Source: Chitinophaga arvensicola (GTDB lineage Bacteria; Bacteroidota; Bacteroidia; Chitinophagales; Chitinophagaceae). From it: a stretch of 64,000 nt of DNA. Below are positions 19,427 through 26,813 of this stretch, in pieces; the stretch's first letter is position 1, and each line of letters begins with the position of its first letter. The stretch lies in contig NZ_FOJG01000001.1 of NCBI RefSeq assembly GCF_900110835.1, forward strand, positions 3,937,499 to 4,001,498. Reading direction: 5' to 3'. The position numbers and the translations under genes are program-made. Below the pieces are notes generated by a model that worked only from the letters and a program-made list of their open reading frames with translations, made no database searches and was not told where the DNA came from.

Positions 19427-21571
19427 TTTATTTTCTTCCTTCATTAACAACAGCAATGATCTGCCGGCGGCGGTTATCTGTGTAGCAGCGGGATAAGTGG
19501 CGCCGGTTTCTTCAGTGGCGGTATCCAGCACCAGTTGCCATTGTTCACCATATGCAGCGGGAGGCAGCTGGAAGTTGAGTTCTTCATGATGCGCATTAAA
19601 GATCAGGTAAAAACTATCATCCAGGATTTTATTCCCTTTGGCATCGCGGGTGCGTAAGCTCAGGCCATTGAGGTATACGCCGAGGGAGCGGGCGAAATCG
19701 GTATCCCAGTGTTCTTCCGACATATGATCGCCTTCGGGGAGGAACCAGGCAATATCTTCTACGCCTACACTTTCTACGGGTTGGCCACGGAACCAGCGTT
19801 TACGACGGAAGATAGGATGTTGCTGCCGCAGGGCGATTACTTTTTTGGTAAAGTCGATCAGTGCGGAGTCCATCTGTTCCCAGTTTACCCAGCTTACTTC
19901 ATTATCCTGGCAATAGGCGTTGTTGTTGCCTTGTTGTGTTCTTCCTGCTTCATCGCCTGCCAGTAACATCGGAATGCCCTGTGATAAAAACAGGGTGGCA
20001 ATGAAATTCCTTTTCTGCCGGTCTCTCAGCGTATTCACCAGCGGGTCGTGCGTGGGGCCTTCATTCCCACAGTTCCAGGAGCGGTTATGATTTTCGCCGT
20101 CGTTGTTATCTTCTCCGTTGGCTTCATTGTGTTTATCGTTGTAAGATACGAGGTCCTGCAGGGTAAATCCATCGTGTGCGGTGATGAAGTTGACGCTGGC
20201 GGTGGGGCGGCGGTAATCTTCTTTATACAGATCGGCGCTGCCGGTAATGCGGGATGCAAATTCCGACAGGGTGCTGTCGGCGCCGCGCCAGTAATCGCGG
20301 ATACTATCGCGGTACTTTCCGTTCCATTCGGCCCATCCGGGAGGGAACTTGCCCACCTGGTAGCCGCCTTCGCCGATGTCCCAGGGTTCTGCGATCAGTT
20401 TTACCTGTGAAATAACCGGGTCCTGGTGAATGATATCAAAGAAGGCACTGAGGCGGTCTACTTCATGAAGTTCCCGGGCCAGTGTGGCAGCGAGGTCAAA
20501 GCGGAATCCATCCACATGCATTTCTGTGATCCAGTAGCGGAGGCTGTCCATGATGAGGCGGAGTACATTTGGCAGCCGGGCATTCAACGTATTGCCGGTG
20601 CCTGTATAATCCATGTAATAGCGTTTGTCGTCCGTCAGGCGATAGTATACGGCATTGTCTACTCCTTTGAAGGAAAGGGTGGGGCCTAGGTGATTGCCTT
20701 CTGCGGTATGGTTATATACCACATCCAGTATTACCTCAATACCTGCGGCATGCAGGGCCTTTACCATTTCCTTGAATTCGGCGACCTGCTCTCCGCAGGT
20801 ACCGGAGGCCGCATAACGTGCATCGGGTGCAAAGAAGCCAATGCTGTTATATCCCCAGTAATTGGTCAGTCCTTTATCTACCAGGTGCCGGTCTGCCACG
20901 AAATGATGCACAGGCATGAGCTCTACGGCGGTTACGCCAAGCTGACGGATATAATCGATCGTAACAGGATGCGCCATGCCTTTGTAGGTGCCGCGTATCT
21001 CTTCCGGAATGCCCGGATGTAATTTGGTAAAACCTTTTACATGGGTTTCGTAAATAATAGTTTCCTGGTAAGATGTTTTTGGCGGCTTGTCGTCGCCCCA
21101 GTCGAACTGCTGATCTATGACCACACTCTTGGGAAGAAAAGGGGCACTATCGGTTTCACTGTAGCTGAGATCTTCATCGGCATGACCGGGTTCATAACCA
21201 AAGAGCGAATTATGCCAGTTGATAGTACCACTGATGGCTTTTGCATATGGATCGATAAGTAGTTTGTTGGGATTGAACCGGTGGCCTTCCGAAGGCTCGT
21301 ATGGCCCGTGTACGCGGTATCCGTAGGGAAGTCCGGGTTTGGCTCCGGGCAGGTATACATGCCATACGTTGCTGGTTCTGTCGGACAACCGGATGGTAGC
21401 TGTCACTTCTCCATCGGGGGTATCAAAAAGGCATAATTCTACGCGGGTGGCATTTTCTGCATACAGGGCGAAGTTAACACCTTCACCGTCCCAGGTAGCG
21501 CCTAAAGGGAAAGGTTTCCCCGGATATGTTTTTGTTTCCATAGACCAGCTTCTAAGCAAAGCCGGTGCCAT
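19418..21571 (-). CDS. glgX: Glycogen debranching enzyme (isoamylase-type GH13_11)
   Basis: Hydrolyses alpha-1,6 branches of glycogen or limit dextrin. The protein has 717 residues from the ATG at 21571; a second ATG at 21541 (METKTYPGK) gives 707 and is equally plausible. It has an N-terminal CBM48 domain (PFPLGATWDGEGVNFALYAENA) and barrel motifs VVYNHTAEGNHLGPTLSFKG, DGFRFDLAATL, LIAEPWDIG and FITAHDGFTLQDLVSYN. It converges on treY, with the two 3' ends sharing 9 bases. It supplies linear chains for MalQ, TreY and TreZ. A strong hairpin upstream isolates it from the receiver gene. Confidence 0.95.
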   Translation of the reverse strand: MAPALLRSWSMETKTYPGKPFPLGATWDGEGVNFALYAENATRVELCLFDTPDGEVTATIRLSDRTSNVWHVYLPGAKPGLPYGYRVHGPYEPSEGHRFNPNKLLIDPYAKAISGTINWHNSLFGYEPGHADEDLSYSETDSAPFLPKSVVIDQQFDWGDDKPPKTSYQETIIYETHVKGFTKLHPGIPEEIRGTYKGMAHPVTIDYIRQLGVTAVELMPVHHFVADRHLVDKGLTNYWGYNSIGFFAPDARYAASGTCGEQVAEFKEMVKALHAAGIEVILDVVYNHTAEGNHLGPTLSFKGVDNAVYYRLTDDKRYYMDYTGTGNTLNARLPNVLRLIMDSLRYWITEMHVDGFRFDLAATLARELHEVDRLSAFFDIIHQDPVISQVKLIAEPWDIGEGGYQVGKFPPGWAEWNGKYRDSIRDYWRGADSTLSEFASRITGSADLYKEDYRRPTASVNFITAHDGFTLQDLVSYNDKHNEANGEDNNDGENHNRSWNCGNEGPTHDPLVNTLRDRQKRNFIATLFLSQGIPMLLAGDEAGRTQQGNNNAYCQDNEVSWVNWEQMDSALIDFTKKVIALRQQHPIFRRKRWFRGQPVESVGVEDIAWFLPEGDHMSEEHWDTDFARSLGVYLNGLSLRTRDAKGNKILDDSFYLIFNAHHEELNFQLPPAAYGEQWQLVLDTATEETGATYPAATQITAAGRSLLLLMKEENKSV

Positions 21572-21583
21572 GATATGTATAAA

Positions 21584-21617
21584 AAAATAAGCCGGTAATT
21601 ATTACCGGCTTATTTTC
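21584..21617 (-). terminator. Rho-independent terminator between the minus-strand receiver gene and glgX
   Basis: A 14-bp arm (AATAAGCCGGTAAT) and its complement flank a single T. On the minus strand the stem is followed by a T-run. The receiver gene's stop codon (21602-21604) lies inside the stem. It should stop the receiver transcript before glgX. Confidence 0.8.
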
Positions 21618-21976
21618 TGATCAATGGCTATATGTACCCTCGCAAGTAGTTCTGGCCCGGAGAACGGCTTCATAATAAAGTCGTCACCCGGACATGCATG
21701 CCGGATAAAGTCGAGATCCTGAGAACCCGCAATAATCAGAATAGGAATATCCTTCGTCGCCTTATTTGTTTTAAGATACTGGCATACTTTCGATACGTCC
21801 ACATCAGATAGATGCGTGCTTAGTACGAAAAGATCCGGCGTCTCAAATTGTCCCTGTAAAAGGATGTCTGCATCTTCCAGAAAACTTACGTCATAGTGTC
21901 GTCTCAACAATGATGATAAAAGCATTTTTATATCAACATCGTTTTCTGTGATTAGGATTTTCCTGTTCATCGTCAT
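21602..21976 (-). CDS. Degenerate single-domain response-regulator receiver (Ser replaces phospho-Asp)
   Basis: Stand-alone receiver of 124 residues (122 from the ATG at 21970). The acidic pocket is partly kept (Glu11 and Asp13 in ITENDVD) and the conserved Lys is Lys103 in FIMKPFSG. At the phosphorylation site the sequence reads PDLFVLSTHLSDVDV, placing Ser53 where Asp is expected. Classical phosphorylation is therefore unlikely unless nearby Asp58 or Asp60 substitutes. There is no output domain. The protein closes the trehalose/glycogen block on the opposite side from the similar receiver at 12934-13443. Confidence 0.85.
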   Translation of the reverse strand: MTMNRKILITENDVDIKMLLSSLLRRHYDVSFLEDADILLQGQFETPDLFVLSTHLSDVDVSKVCQYLKTNKATKDIPILIIAGSQDLDFIRHACPGDDFIMKPFSGPELLARVHIAIDQKISR

Positions 21977-22274
21977 ACGATTTGATCCGGCTCTACCACG
22001 ACGAATATCGCACCAAACTGCGGCGTATGGAACCGGTTTTCTTGGCTTGACTTATACTTAATATTGTTGAAAATGAGTTGTTTATATATAATTTCTGATG
22101 CCCTAAATGCATCATTGAATATGCGGCAAACGCAGTTTTTTTGTGCCGTTTTTTTTGTGGAAATCATTGCCCGTTGTGCATTTGTTTGTACATTTTTAAG
22201 CAATATTTTTCTTTTTATAGCAACCATACCGCGTGAATATCCGTATTGAATGATAACCAAAATAGACAACCTAT

Positions 22275-22691
22275 ATGCAAATACGTAACTGGCTGCCCGC
22301 TCTCACTACCTGCGTTATGCTTATCTCCGCCTGTAGCAGGAACAATGATGATCAACCCCAGATAGATACCAGTGCGCCGTCGAAAGGCAGCTGGAAAGTG
22401 ACGTTGTTTTCCGAAAGAGGGGAGAATAATACCAATGACTTCAATGGCTACACGTTTACATTCAACAGCAATGGCACTGCCGTAGCGGCAAAGGGTGGTG
22501 TGGAGAAAAGCGGCAGCTGGAGTTTCGGCAATGCGCGCTACAATATAGATTTCGGCGCCAAAGGCGATGGCAACAAGCCATTGGGTGAACTGACGGACGA
22601 TTGGGTTATTATCAGCATCAATGATACCCAGATTAAGTTGAAAGACGATAATGATAACAGCCAGGAGCAATTGGTGTTCACGAAAAACTGA
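22275..22691 (+). CDS. Lipocalin-like lipoprotein
   Basis: Small lipoprotein of 138 residues. The signal peptide ends in a lipobox (LISAC, Cys about residue 20). It is followed by a beta-rich domain opening with KGSWKVTLFSERG and containing a repeated GSW pattern (KSGSWSFGNARYNIDFG). This resembles the lipocalin-like domains common in Bacteroidota lipoproteins. No ligand can be predicted. It lies alone between the minus-strand receiver and the arsenic operon. The 298 bases upstream are AT-rich; TTTG at 22185-22188 and TATTTTTC at 22204-22211 form only a weak promoter candidate. Confidence 0.7.
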   Translation: MQIRNWLPALTTCVMLISACSRNNDDQPQIDTSAPSKGSWKVTLFSERGENNTNDFNGYTFTFNSNGTAVAAKGGVEKSGSWSFGNARYNIDFGAKGDGNKPLGELTDDWVIISINDTQIKLKDDNDNSQEQLVFTKN

Positions 22692-22755
22692 TCATGTTTT
22701 CCGGAAGGGTGTTTTGTGATCATGAATGACAGTCGGGAGCACTATTTAAAAAAGT

Positions 22756-22791
22756 ATTGGTTAATTCAAAGACTAATCGTAATATTGCGAT
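22756..22791 (+). promoter_or_regulatory. arsR promoter with ArsR operator 1
   Basis: The near-perfect palindrome ATCGTAATATTGCGAT at 22776-22791 has one mismatched pair. It covers the -7-like TAATATTG at 22780-22787, with ATTG at 22756-22759 twenty bases upstream as -33. A repressor bound here would block polymerase. The same motif recurs at 23288. ArsR family members bind such AT-centred palindromes. Confidence 0.7.
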
Positions 22792-22812
22792 ACGATAAAC
22801 GACACCGGTATT

Positions 22813-23142
22813 ATGGGCGCAACGAAATCAGATTTATTCACCAAACAGCAGAATGACATTGCCAATATGGCGAAAGCGCTGGCGCATCCCGCCAGGATAG
22901 CCATTTTGCAGTACCTCGTTAAAAAGAATGCCTGCGTTTGCGGCGACCTGGTGGAGGAACTTGGCCTGGCCCAGGCTACTACTTCGCAGCATCTCAAGGA
23001 ATTGAAAATCGCCGGTCTGATCCAGGGTACCATTGAAGGCGCCAGTGTGTGTTATTGCATTAATCCGAAGGTATGGAACCAGTATCATAAAATTCTGGGG
23101 ACCTTCTTTACGGAAGTGCAGGATATTAAATCCTGCTGCTAG
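22813..23142 (+). CDS. arsR: ArsR-family arsenic-responsive repressor
   Basis: Winged-helix repressor of 109 residues. The helix-turn-helix is GDLVEELGLAQATTSQHLKELKIAGLI. Just before it lies a Cys pair (Cys41-Val-Cys43 in NACVCGDLV) equivalent to the alpha-3 As(III)/Sb(III) site of ArsR/CadC-type sensors. Further Cys residues are in SVCYCI, and the protein ends in Ser-Cys-Cys. It should release its operators when arsenite binds. It leads the arsenic operon and is likely autoregulated. Confidence 0.93.
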   Translation: MGATKSDLFTKQQNDIANMAKALAHPARIAILQYLVKKNACVCGDLVEELGLAQATTSQHLKELKIAGLIQGTIEGASVCYCINPKVWNQYHKILGTFFTEVQDIKSCC

Positions 23143-23255
23143 CGGTGCAAACCGACTTTTTTTAAGGGGCAGGAGATATGCGATCCTGCTGCTAAAGCTT
23201 TCTTTAAAAAGATAAACATTATTATATCCTGCTGCTGAAAAAGCAGACAGCAGGA
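23118..23255 (+). repeat. Three GCAGGA/TCCTGC hairpin repeats between arsR and acr3
   Basis: Unit 1: GCAGGA 23118-23123 and TCCTGC 23131-23136, inside the arsR 3' end. Unit 2: GCAGGA 23169-23174 and TCCTGC 23184-23189. Unit 3 is inverted in order: TCCTGCTG 23227-23234 and CAGCAGGA 23248-23255. In all three, ATCCTGCTGCT occurs (23130, 23183, 23226) and is followed by a stop codon in the same phase, so each reads Ser-Cys-Cys-stop. They could be RNA processing or termination hairpins. Confidence 0.65.
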
Positions 23256-23287
23256 AAGGCTATTGCCATTATTTTTTATACTATATC

Positions 23288-23303
23288 ATCGTAATATTGC
23301 AAT
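23288..23303 (+). promoter_or_regulatory. ArsR operator 2 upstream of the ACR3 gene
   Basis: ATCGTAATATTGCAAT at 23288-23303 differs from operator 1 at one base and again contains TAATATTG (23292-23299). It lies 28 bases before the acr3 ATG. It indicates a second ArsR-controlled promoter inside the operon. The -33 spacing is less good here: the nearest ATTG is 26 bases upstream. Confidence 0.65.
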
Positions 23304-23330
23304 TATACAATTGATTGCAGTCACCCGTAA

Positions 23331-24413
23331 ATGACACGCCACATGCAAAATTGTAATCCGGCACAACGAAAGCAGCTCAGCTTTTCAGACAGGTATCTCA
23401 CCTTATGGATCTTCCTGGCCATGGGCCTGGGAATAGGCATCGGTTATTATTTCCCGGCATCGGCTGGTTTTATCGAATCTTATTCTTCCGGAAGCACCAA
23501 CATTCCGCTGGCCATCGGATTAATCCTGATGATGTATCCGCCACTGGCAAAAGTGAAATACGAAAAGATGAACGCCGTATTCCGCAATACAAAGGTATTG
23601 TCGTTGTCGCTGCTGCTAAACTGGGTGATTGGCCCCCTGCTGATGTTTGGCCTGGCGGTATTGTTCCTGCACGGATACCCGGAATACATGACCGGCCTTA
23701 TCCTGATTGGCCTGGCCCGTTGCATCGCGATGGTGATGGTATGGAATGAACTGGCAGATGGTAACCGGGAATATGCCGCCGGGCTGGTGGCGCTCAACAG
23801 TATTTTCCAGGTATTGCTGTACAGCGGATATGCATGGTTTTTTATGACCTGGTTGCCTGAGATATTGGGTATGAAGGCGATGAACGTAAATATTGCTATG
23901 GGTGAAATTGCGAAGAGCGTTGGTATCTACCTGGGTATTCCGTTTGCAGCCGGCATCATCAGCAGGTATGCCGGGATCGCCATAAAGGGAGAAGTATGGT
24001 ACCAGGAAAAATTTATTCCTTTTATCTCTCCCATTACCCTCATCGCTTTATTATTTACCATCGTGGTGATGTTCAGCCTGAAAGGCGCCCTGATCCTGCA
24101 GATCCCGATGGATGTAGTGAGGATCGCCATCCCGCTCCTGATCTATTTTATATTGATGTTCCTGCTGAGTTTTATCCTGGGAAAGGCCGTGGGGGCCGAT
24201 TATTCCAAAAATACCGCCATCGCTTTTACGGCAGCCGGCAACAATTTCGAACTGGCAATAGCGGTTGCCATCGGCGTATTTGGTATCAACTCGGGGCAGG
24301 CCTTTGTAGGCGTAATTGGTCCGCTGGTAGAAGTGCCTGCACTGATTGCCCTGGTAAACGTGGCTTACTGGCTGCGCAAACGCTGGTATCGTCCGCTTGT
24401 TCAAAACACTTAA
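23331..24413 (+). CDS. acr3: ACR3-family arsenite efflux permease
   Basis: Inner-membrane arsenite/antimonite exporter of 360 residues with about ten membrane helices. The family Cys is Cys131 in the helix segment GLARCIAMVMVWNELADGN, a hallmark of ACR3. The N-terminal LTLWIFLAMGLGIGIGYYFP and the late AGNNFELAIAVAIGVFG are also typical. An ATG at 23343 is an alternative start four codons in. It follows its own ArsR operator and precedes a DUF6428 gene by 13 bases. Confidence 0.95.
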   Translation: MTRHMQNCNPAQRKQLSFSDRYLTLWIFLAMGLGIGIGYYFPASAGFIESYSSGSTNIPLAIGLILMMYPPLAKVKYEKMNAVFRNTKVLSLSLLLNWVIGPLLMFGLAVLFLHGYPEYMTGLILIGLARCIAMVMVWNELADGNREYAAGLVALNSIFQVLLYSGYAWFFMTWLPEILGMKAMNVNIAMGEIAKSVGIYLGIPFAAGIISRYAGIAIKGEVWYQEKFIPFISPITLIALLFTIVVMFSLKGALILQIPMDVVRIAIPLLIYFILMFLLSFILGKAVGADYSKNTAIAFTAAGNNFELAIAVAIGVFGINSGQAFVGVIGPLVEVPALIALVNVAYWLRKRWYRPLVQNT

Positions 24414-24426
24414 AATCTATACTACC

Positions 24427-24921
24427 ATGAGTAATGAAAAAATGACCTGGCAAACGTTCAAAAACCAGCTGGAAAAACACCCGGAAAGGGTATTACAGTT
24501 TCAATATGCAGCCGGTAAACTGGTGGCACCTTCTTATCATATCACGGAAATCAAACAGGCGCCTGTTACCTCCGTTGACTGTGGCGGTAAGATGAATGCA
24601 TGGACCGAAATCATCGTGCAATTATGGGAGCCGGAAGAAGTACAAACAGATCGTGCCATGATCGCCAGTAAAGCGATGAAGATCGTTCATCTCGTAGAAC
24701 AGCACATCGATCTGCATCCCGGGGCAACGGTGAAAGTGGAATTTGGAAATGCCGCTTTTGATACGCGTCAGATGTATCCTAAAGAATTTATACTGGATGG
24801 GGAACAACTGATCGTAAACCTGCAACCGGATGCCACCCAATGTAAAGCAATAGACCGGGGCGATACCTGCGGCACACCTGTAACAAAAGATTCCTGCACA
24901 CCCGGAGGCGGTTGTTGCTGA
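24427..24921 (+). CDS. DUF6428-like protein with Cys-rich C-terminus
   Basis: Protein of 164 residues in the arsenic operon, with no signal peptide or membrane helix. The core has a conserved look (HPERVLQFQYAAGKLVAPSYHITEIK, VDCGGKMNAWTEIIVQLWEP). It resembles the DUF6428 proteins often found beside arsenic genes in Bacteroidota. The last 35 residues hold five Cys, including a final Gly-Gly-Gly-Cys-Cys. Together with the Cys in VDCGGK this could form a soft-metal or As(III) site. The ATG at 24427 is preferred over an ATG at 24397 that would overlap acr3. A role as chaperone or accessory factor is inference. Confidence 0.8.
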   Translation: MSNEKMTWQTFKNQLEKHPERVLQFQYAAGKLVAPSYHITEIKQAPVTSVDCGGKMNAWTEIIVQLWEPEEVQTDRAMIASKAMKIVHLVEQHIDLHPGATVKVEFGNAAFDTRQMYPKEFILDGEQLIVNLQPDATQCKAIDRGDTCGTPVTKDSCTPGGGCC

Positions 24922-24938
24922 TTTATAAAAACAACTAT

Positions 24939-25352
24939 ATGAAGAAAGTTTTAGTACTCTGCACGGGCAACAGTTGCCGCAGCCAGATCGCAGAAGGTTA
25001 TCTGCGCTATTTTGCCGGAGATAAGGCGGAAATATTCAGCGCCGGCGTGGAAACACATGGTGTGAATCCCCGCGCTATTGCCACCATGGCAGAAGATGGC
25101 ATTGATATTTCCATGCATACGTCCAATCACATCAACGAATACCAGGGCATTGACTTTGATTATGTCATCACGGTATGTGATCATGCAAAAGAAAGGTGTC
25201 CTTTTTTCCCTTCTTCCGCCATTAAGTTGCACGAGAATTTTCCGGACCCGGCAAAAGCAATCGGCACGGAAGAAGAGATCGTATCAGCGTTCCGGCAGGT
25301 GCGCAATATCATAAAAAATTACACGAAAGATTTTGTGGAGCAATGCCTCTAA
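24939..25352 (+). CDS. arsC: Arsenate reductase, low-molecular-weight phosphatase fold
   Basis: Reduces arsenate to arsenite for export by ACR3. The protein has 137 residues. The CX5R loop is Cys8-TGNS-Cys13-Arg14. The resolving cysteines Cys80 and Cys87 are in VITVCDHAKERCPFF, the pattern of thioredoxin-coupled ArsC. Asp103 in NFPDPAKA is the likely general acid. The ATG at 24939 is chosen because the protein fold starts right there; a frame-open ATG at 24912 would overlap the previous gene and add nine odd residues. It lies 17 bases after the DUF6428-like gene. Confidence 0.93.
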   Translation: MKKVLVLCTGNSCRSQIAEGYLRYFAGDKAEIFSAGVETHGVNPRAIATMAEDGIDISMHTSNHINEYQGIDFDYVITVCDHAKERCPFFPSSAIKLHENFPDPAKAIGTEEEIVSAFRQVRNIIKNYTKDFVEQCL

Positions 25353-25382
25353 AATACCTTCGTCGTATTTCAATACAGGCAT

Positions 25383-26453
25383 ATGGACAAACAGGAAACC
25401 GGGTATGACGTGATTGTGATCGGGGGCGGCCAGAGCGCTCTGGCTGTGGGCTATTTTCTTCGCAGAACGAACTTGCGTTACCTGCTGCTCGACAGTAGCC
25501 CGGAAGCAGGAGGAGCCTGGCAATACGCCTGGGATTCCCTTCACCTTTTTTCTCCTGCACAATGGAGTTCGCTGCCCGGTATCCTGATGCCCGGAGGAAC
25601 AACGCATTATCCTTCCAGGGCCGCCACCATCAGTTATTTACAGGAGTATGAACAACGGTACCAGTTGCCCGTAAAACGTCCGGTTACCGTATACCAGGTA
25701 ACTCCGCAAAATGGAGGCTTTGAATTACATACCTCCGCCGGGAGCTATACCGCCAAAGTCGTCATCAGTGCTACCGGTACCTATGCTCATCCATTTATAC
25801 CTGAAATAGCAGGTGCGGGAGATTTCAAAGGTGTGAGTATCCATTCGTCTTCATACCGCCAGCCGGATGCCTTTGCTGGCAAGCGGACCGCCATTATCGG
25901 CGAAGGTAATTCCGGTGCGCAGATTCTCGCAGAAGTTTCGAAAGTAACGGATACACTATGGATCACTACAAAAGAACCGGTGTTTCTTCCCGATAATATT
26001 GATGGTAAATTCCTGTTCGACGCCGCTACGCAACAATATGAAGCGAAGAAACTGGGCAAAGCATATCAGCCACTCTCGCTCGGAGATATCGTGGCCGTGC
26101 CTGTGGTGCAGGAAGCGAGGGCAAGAGGTGTGTATCAACAGACACTACGCCCTTTTCAACACTTCTCATCAGATGGTCTCGTATGGCCAGATGGACACGA
26201 AGAAAAAGCAGATGCCGTTATTTTCTGTACCGGATTTAAGCCCGCCTTACAACACCTCGCCGCCACCGGTATTGTACAACCCAGTGGAAAAGTAGCCACG
26301 AACGATACCCGTGTGACAGGTATTAGCGGGCTTTGGTTGGTGGGCTATGGTAACTGGACAGGTTTTGCATCTGCCACATTGATTGGTGTGGGCAGATCTG
26401 CCAGGAAAACGGTAGAAGAAGTGAAAACTTACCTGGAACAGCAGCCAGGTTGA
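25383..26453 (+). CDS. arsO: ArsO-type NAD(P)H-dependent flavin monooxygenase
   Basis: Flavoprotein of 356 residues with an FAD-binding Rossmann motif near the N-terminus (DVIVIGGGQSALAVGYFLRR). An NADPH-binding motif (IIGEGNSGAQILAEV) lies in the middle, and CTGFKP near residue 285 is typical of flavin monooxygenases. The segment LHLFSPAQWSSLPG is characteristic of the ArsO group associated with ars operons. It is the last gene of the operon, 30 bases after arsC. The exact chemistry on arsenic compounds is not established from sequence. It converges with a small minus-strand gene 36 bases away. Confidence 0.88.
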   Translation: MDKQETGYDVIVIGGGQSALAVGYFLRRTNLRYLLLDSSPEAGGAWQYAWDSLHLFSPAQWSSLPGILMPGGTTHYPSRAATISYLQEYEQRYQLPVKRPVTVYQVTPQNGGFELHTSAGSYTAKVVISATGTYAHPFIPEIAGAGDFKGVSIHSSSYRQPDAFAGKRTAIIGEGNSGAQILAEVSKVTDTLWITTKEPVFLPDNIDGKFLFDAATQQYEAKKLGKAYQPLSLGDIVAVPVVQEARARGVYQQTLRPFQHFSSDGLVWPDGHEEKADAVIFCTGFKPALQHLAATGIVQPSGKVATNDTRVTGISGLWLVGYGNWTGFASATLIGVGRSARKTVEEVKTYLEQQPG

Positions 26454-26489
26454 TTGCTTACTTTGGGCGTTAACGGAAGAATAGTATTC

Positions 26490-26789
26490 CTAATCATTAT
26501 TTTTTTCCCGTTGCTCGGCCTTCCATATGAGCAGATCGATACCGGATAAACCGGATGGATGTGCTGCCGCATCGCCTTCTTCGGTTTTCTTTGCAGGCGC
26601 CGCTGGCTTCTTTTTCGCGGGCTTTGCATCTGCTGTAAAATCAGTGGTGGCAGGCCGGTTATTCTCCCAGAAATTCGACAGGAAATTCAAGGCTTGCTGT
26701 GGGGTTTCTATTTTCTGTTCTTCTTTCAGCAATTCCATGATCTTCAGATCGAACCTTACTGATACGGGTTTATTTTTTTCTTTTGCCAT
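26490..26789 (-). CDS. Small ribbon-helix-helix-like protein with Lys/Ala/Pro-rich tail
   Basis: Hypothetical protein of 99 residues from the ATG at 26789; an ATG at 26807 would add six. The first 45 residues read like a ribbon-helix-helix DNA-binding fold: a strand PVSVRFD, a helix LKIMELLKEEQ, a turn, and a second helix TPQQALNFLSNFW. A low-complexity stretch follows (AKPAKKKPAAPAKK), then a short conserved-looking end (LSGIDLLIWKAEQRE). It lies 24 bases after the CzcA stop on the same strand, so it may be the last gene of the efflux operon. Function is unknown; a regulator is possible. Confidence 0.65.
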   Translation of the reverse strand: MAKEKNKPVSVRFDLKIMELLKEEQKIETPQQALNFLSNFWENNRPATTDFTADAKPAKKKPAAPAKKTEEGDAAAHPSGLSGIDLLIWKAEQREKNND

Positions 26790-26813
26790 AGTTACAAATA
26801 TATACAATTACCA

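Noticed and set aside
21973..22269. 98-codon minus-strand frame in the gap before the lipocalin-like gene
   Set aside because: It is AT-rich, overlaps the receiver start, and shows no domain or start context.
22689..22724. Two TGATCATG copies after the lipocalin-like gene
   Set aside because: Each word is short and contains the self-complementary TGATCA; no T-run follows, so neither a terminator nor a duplication can be supported.
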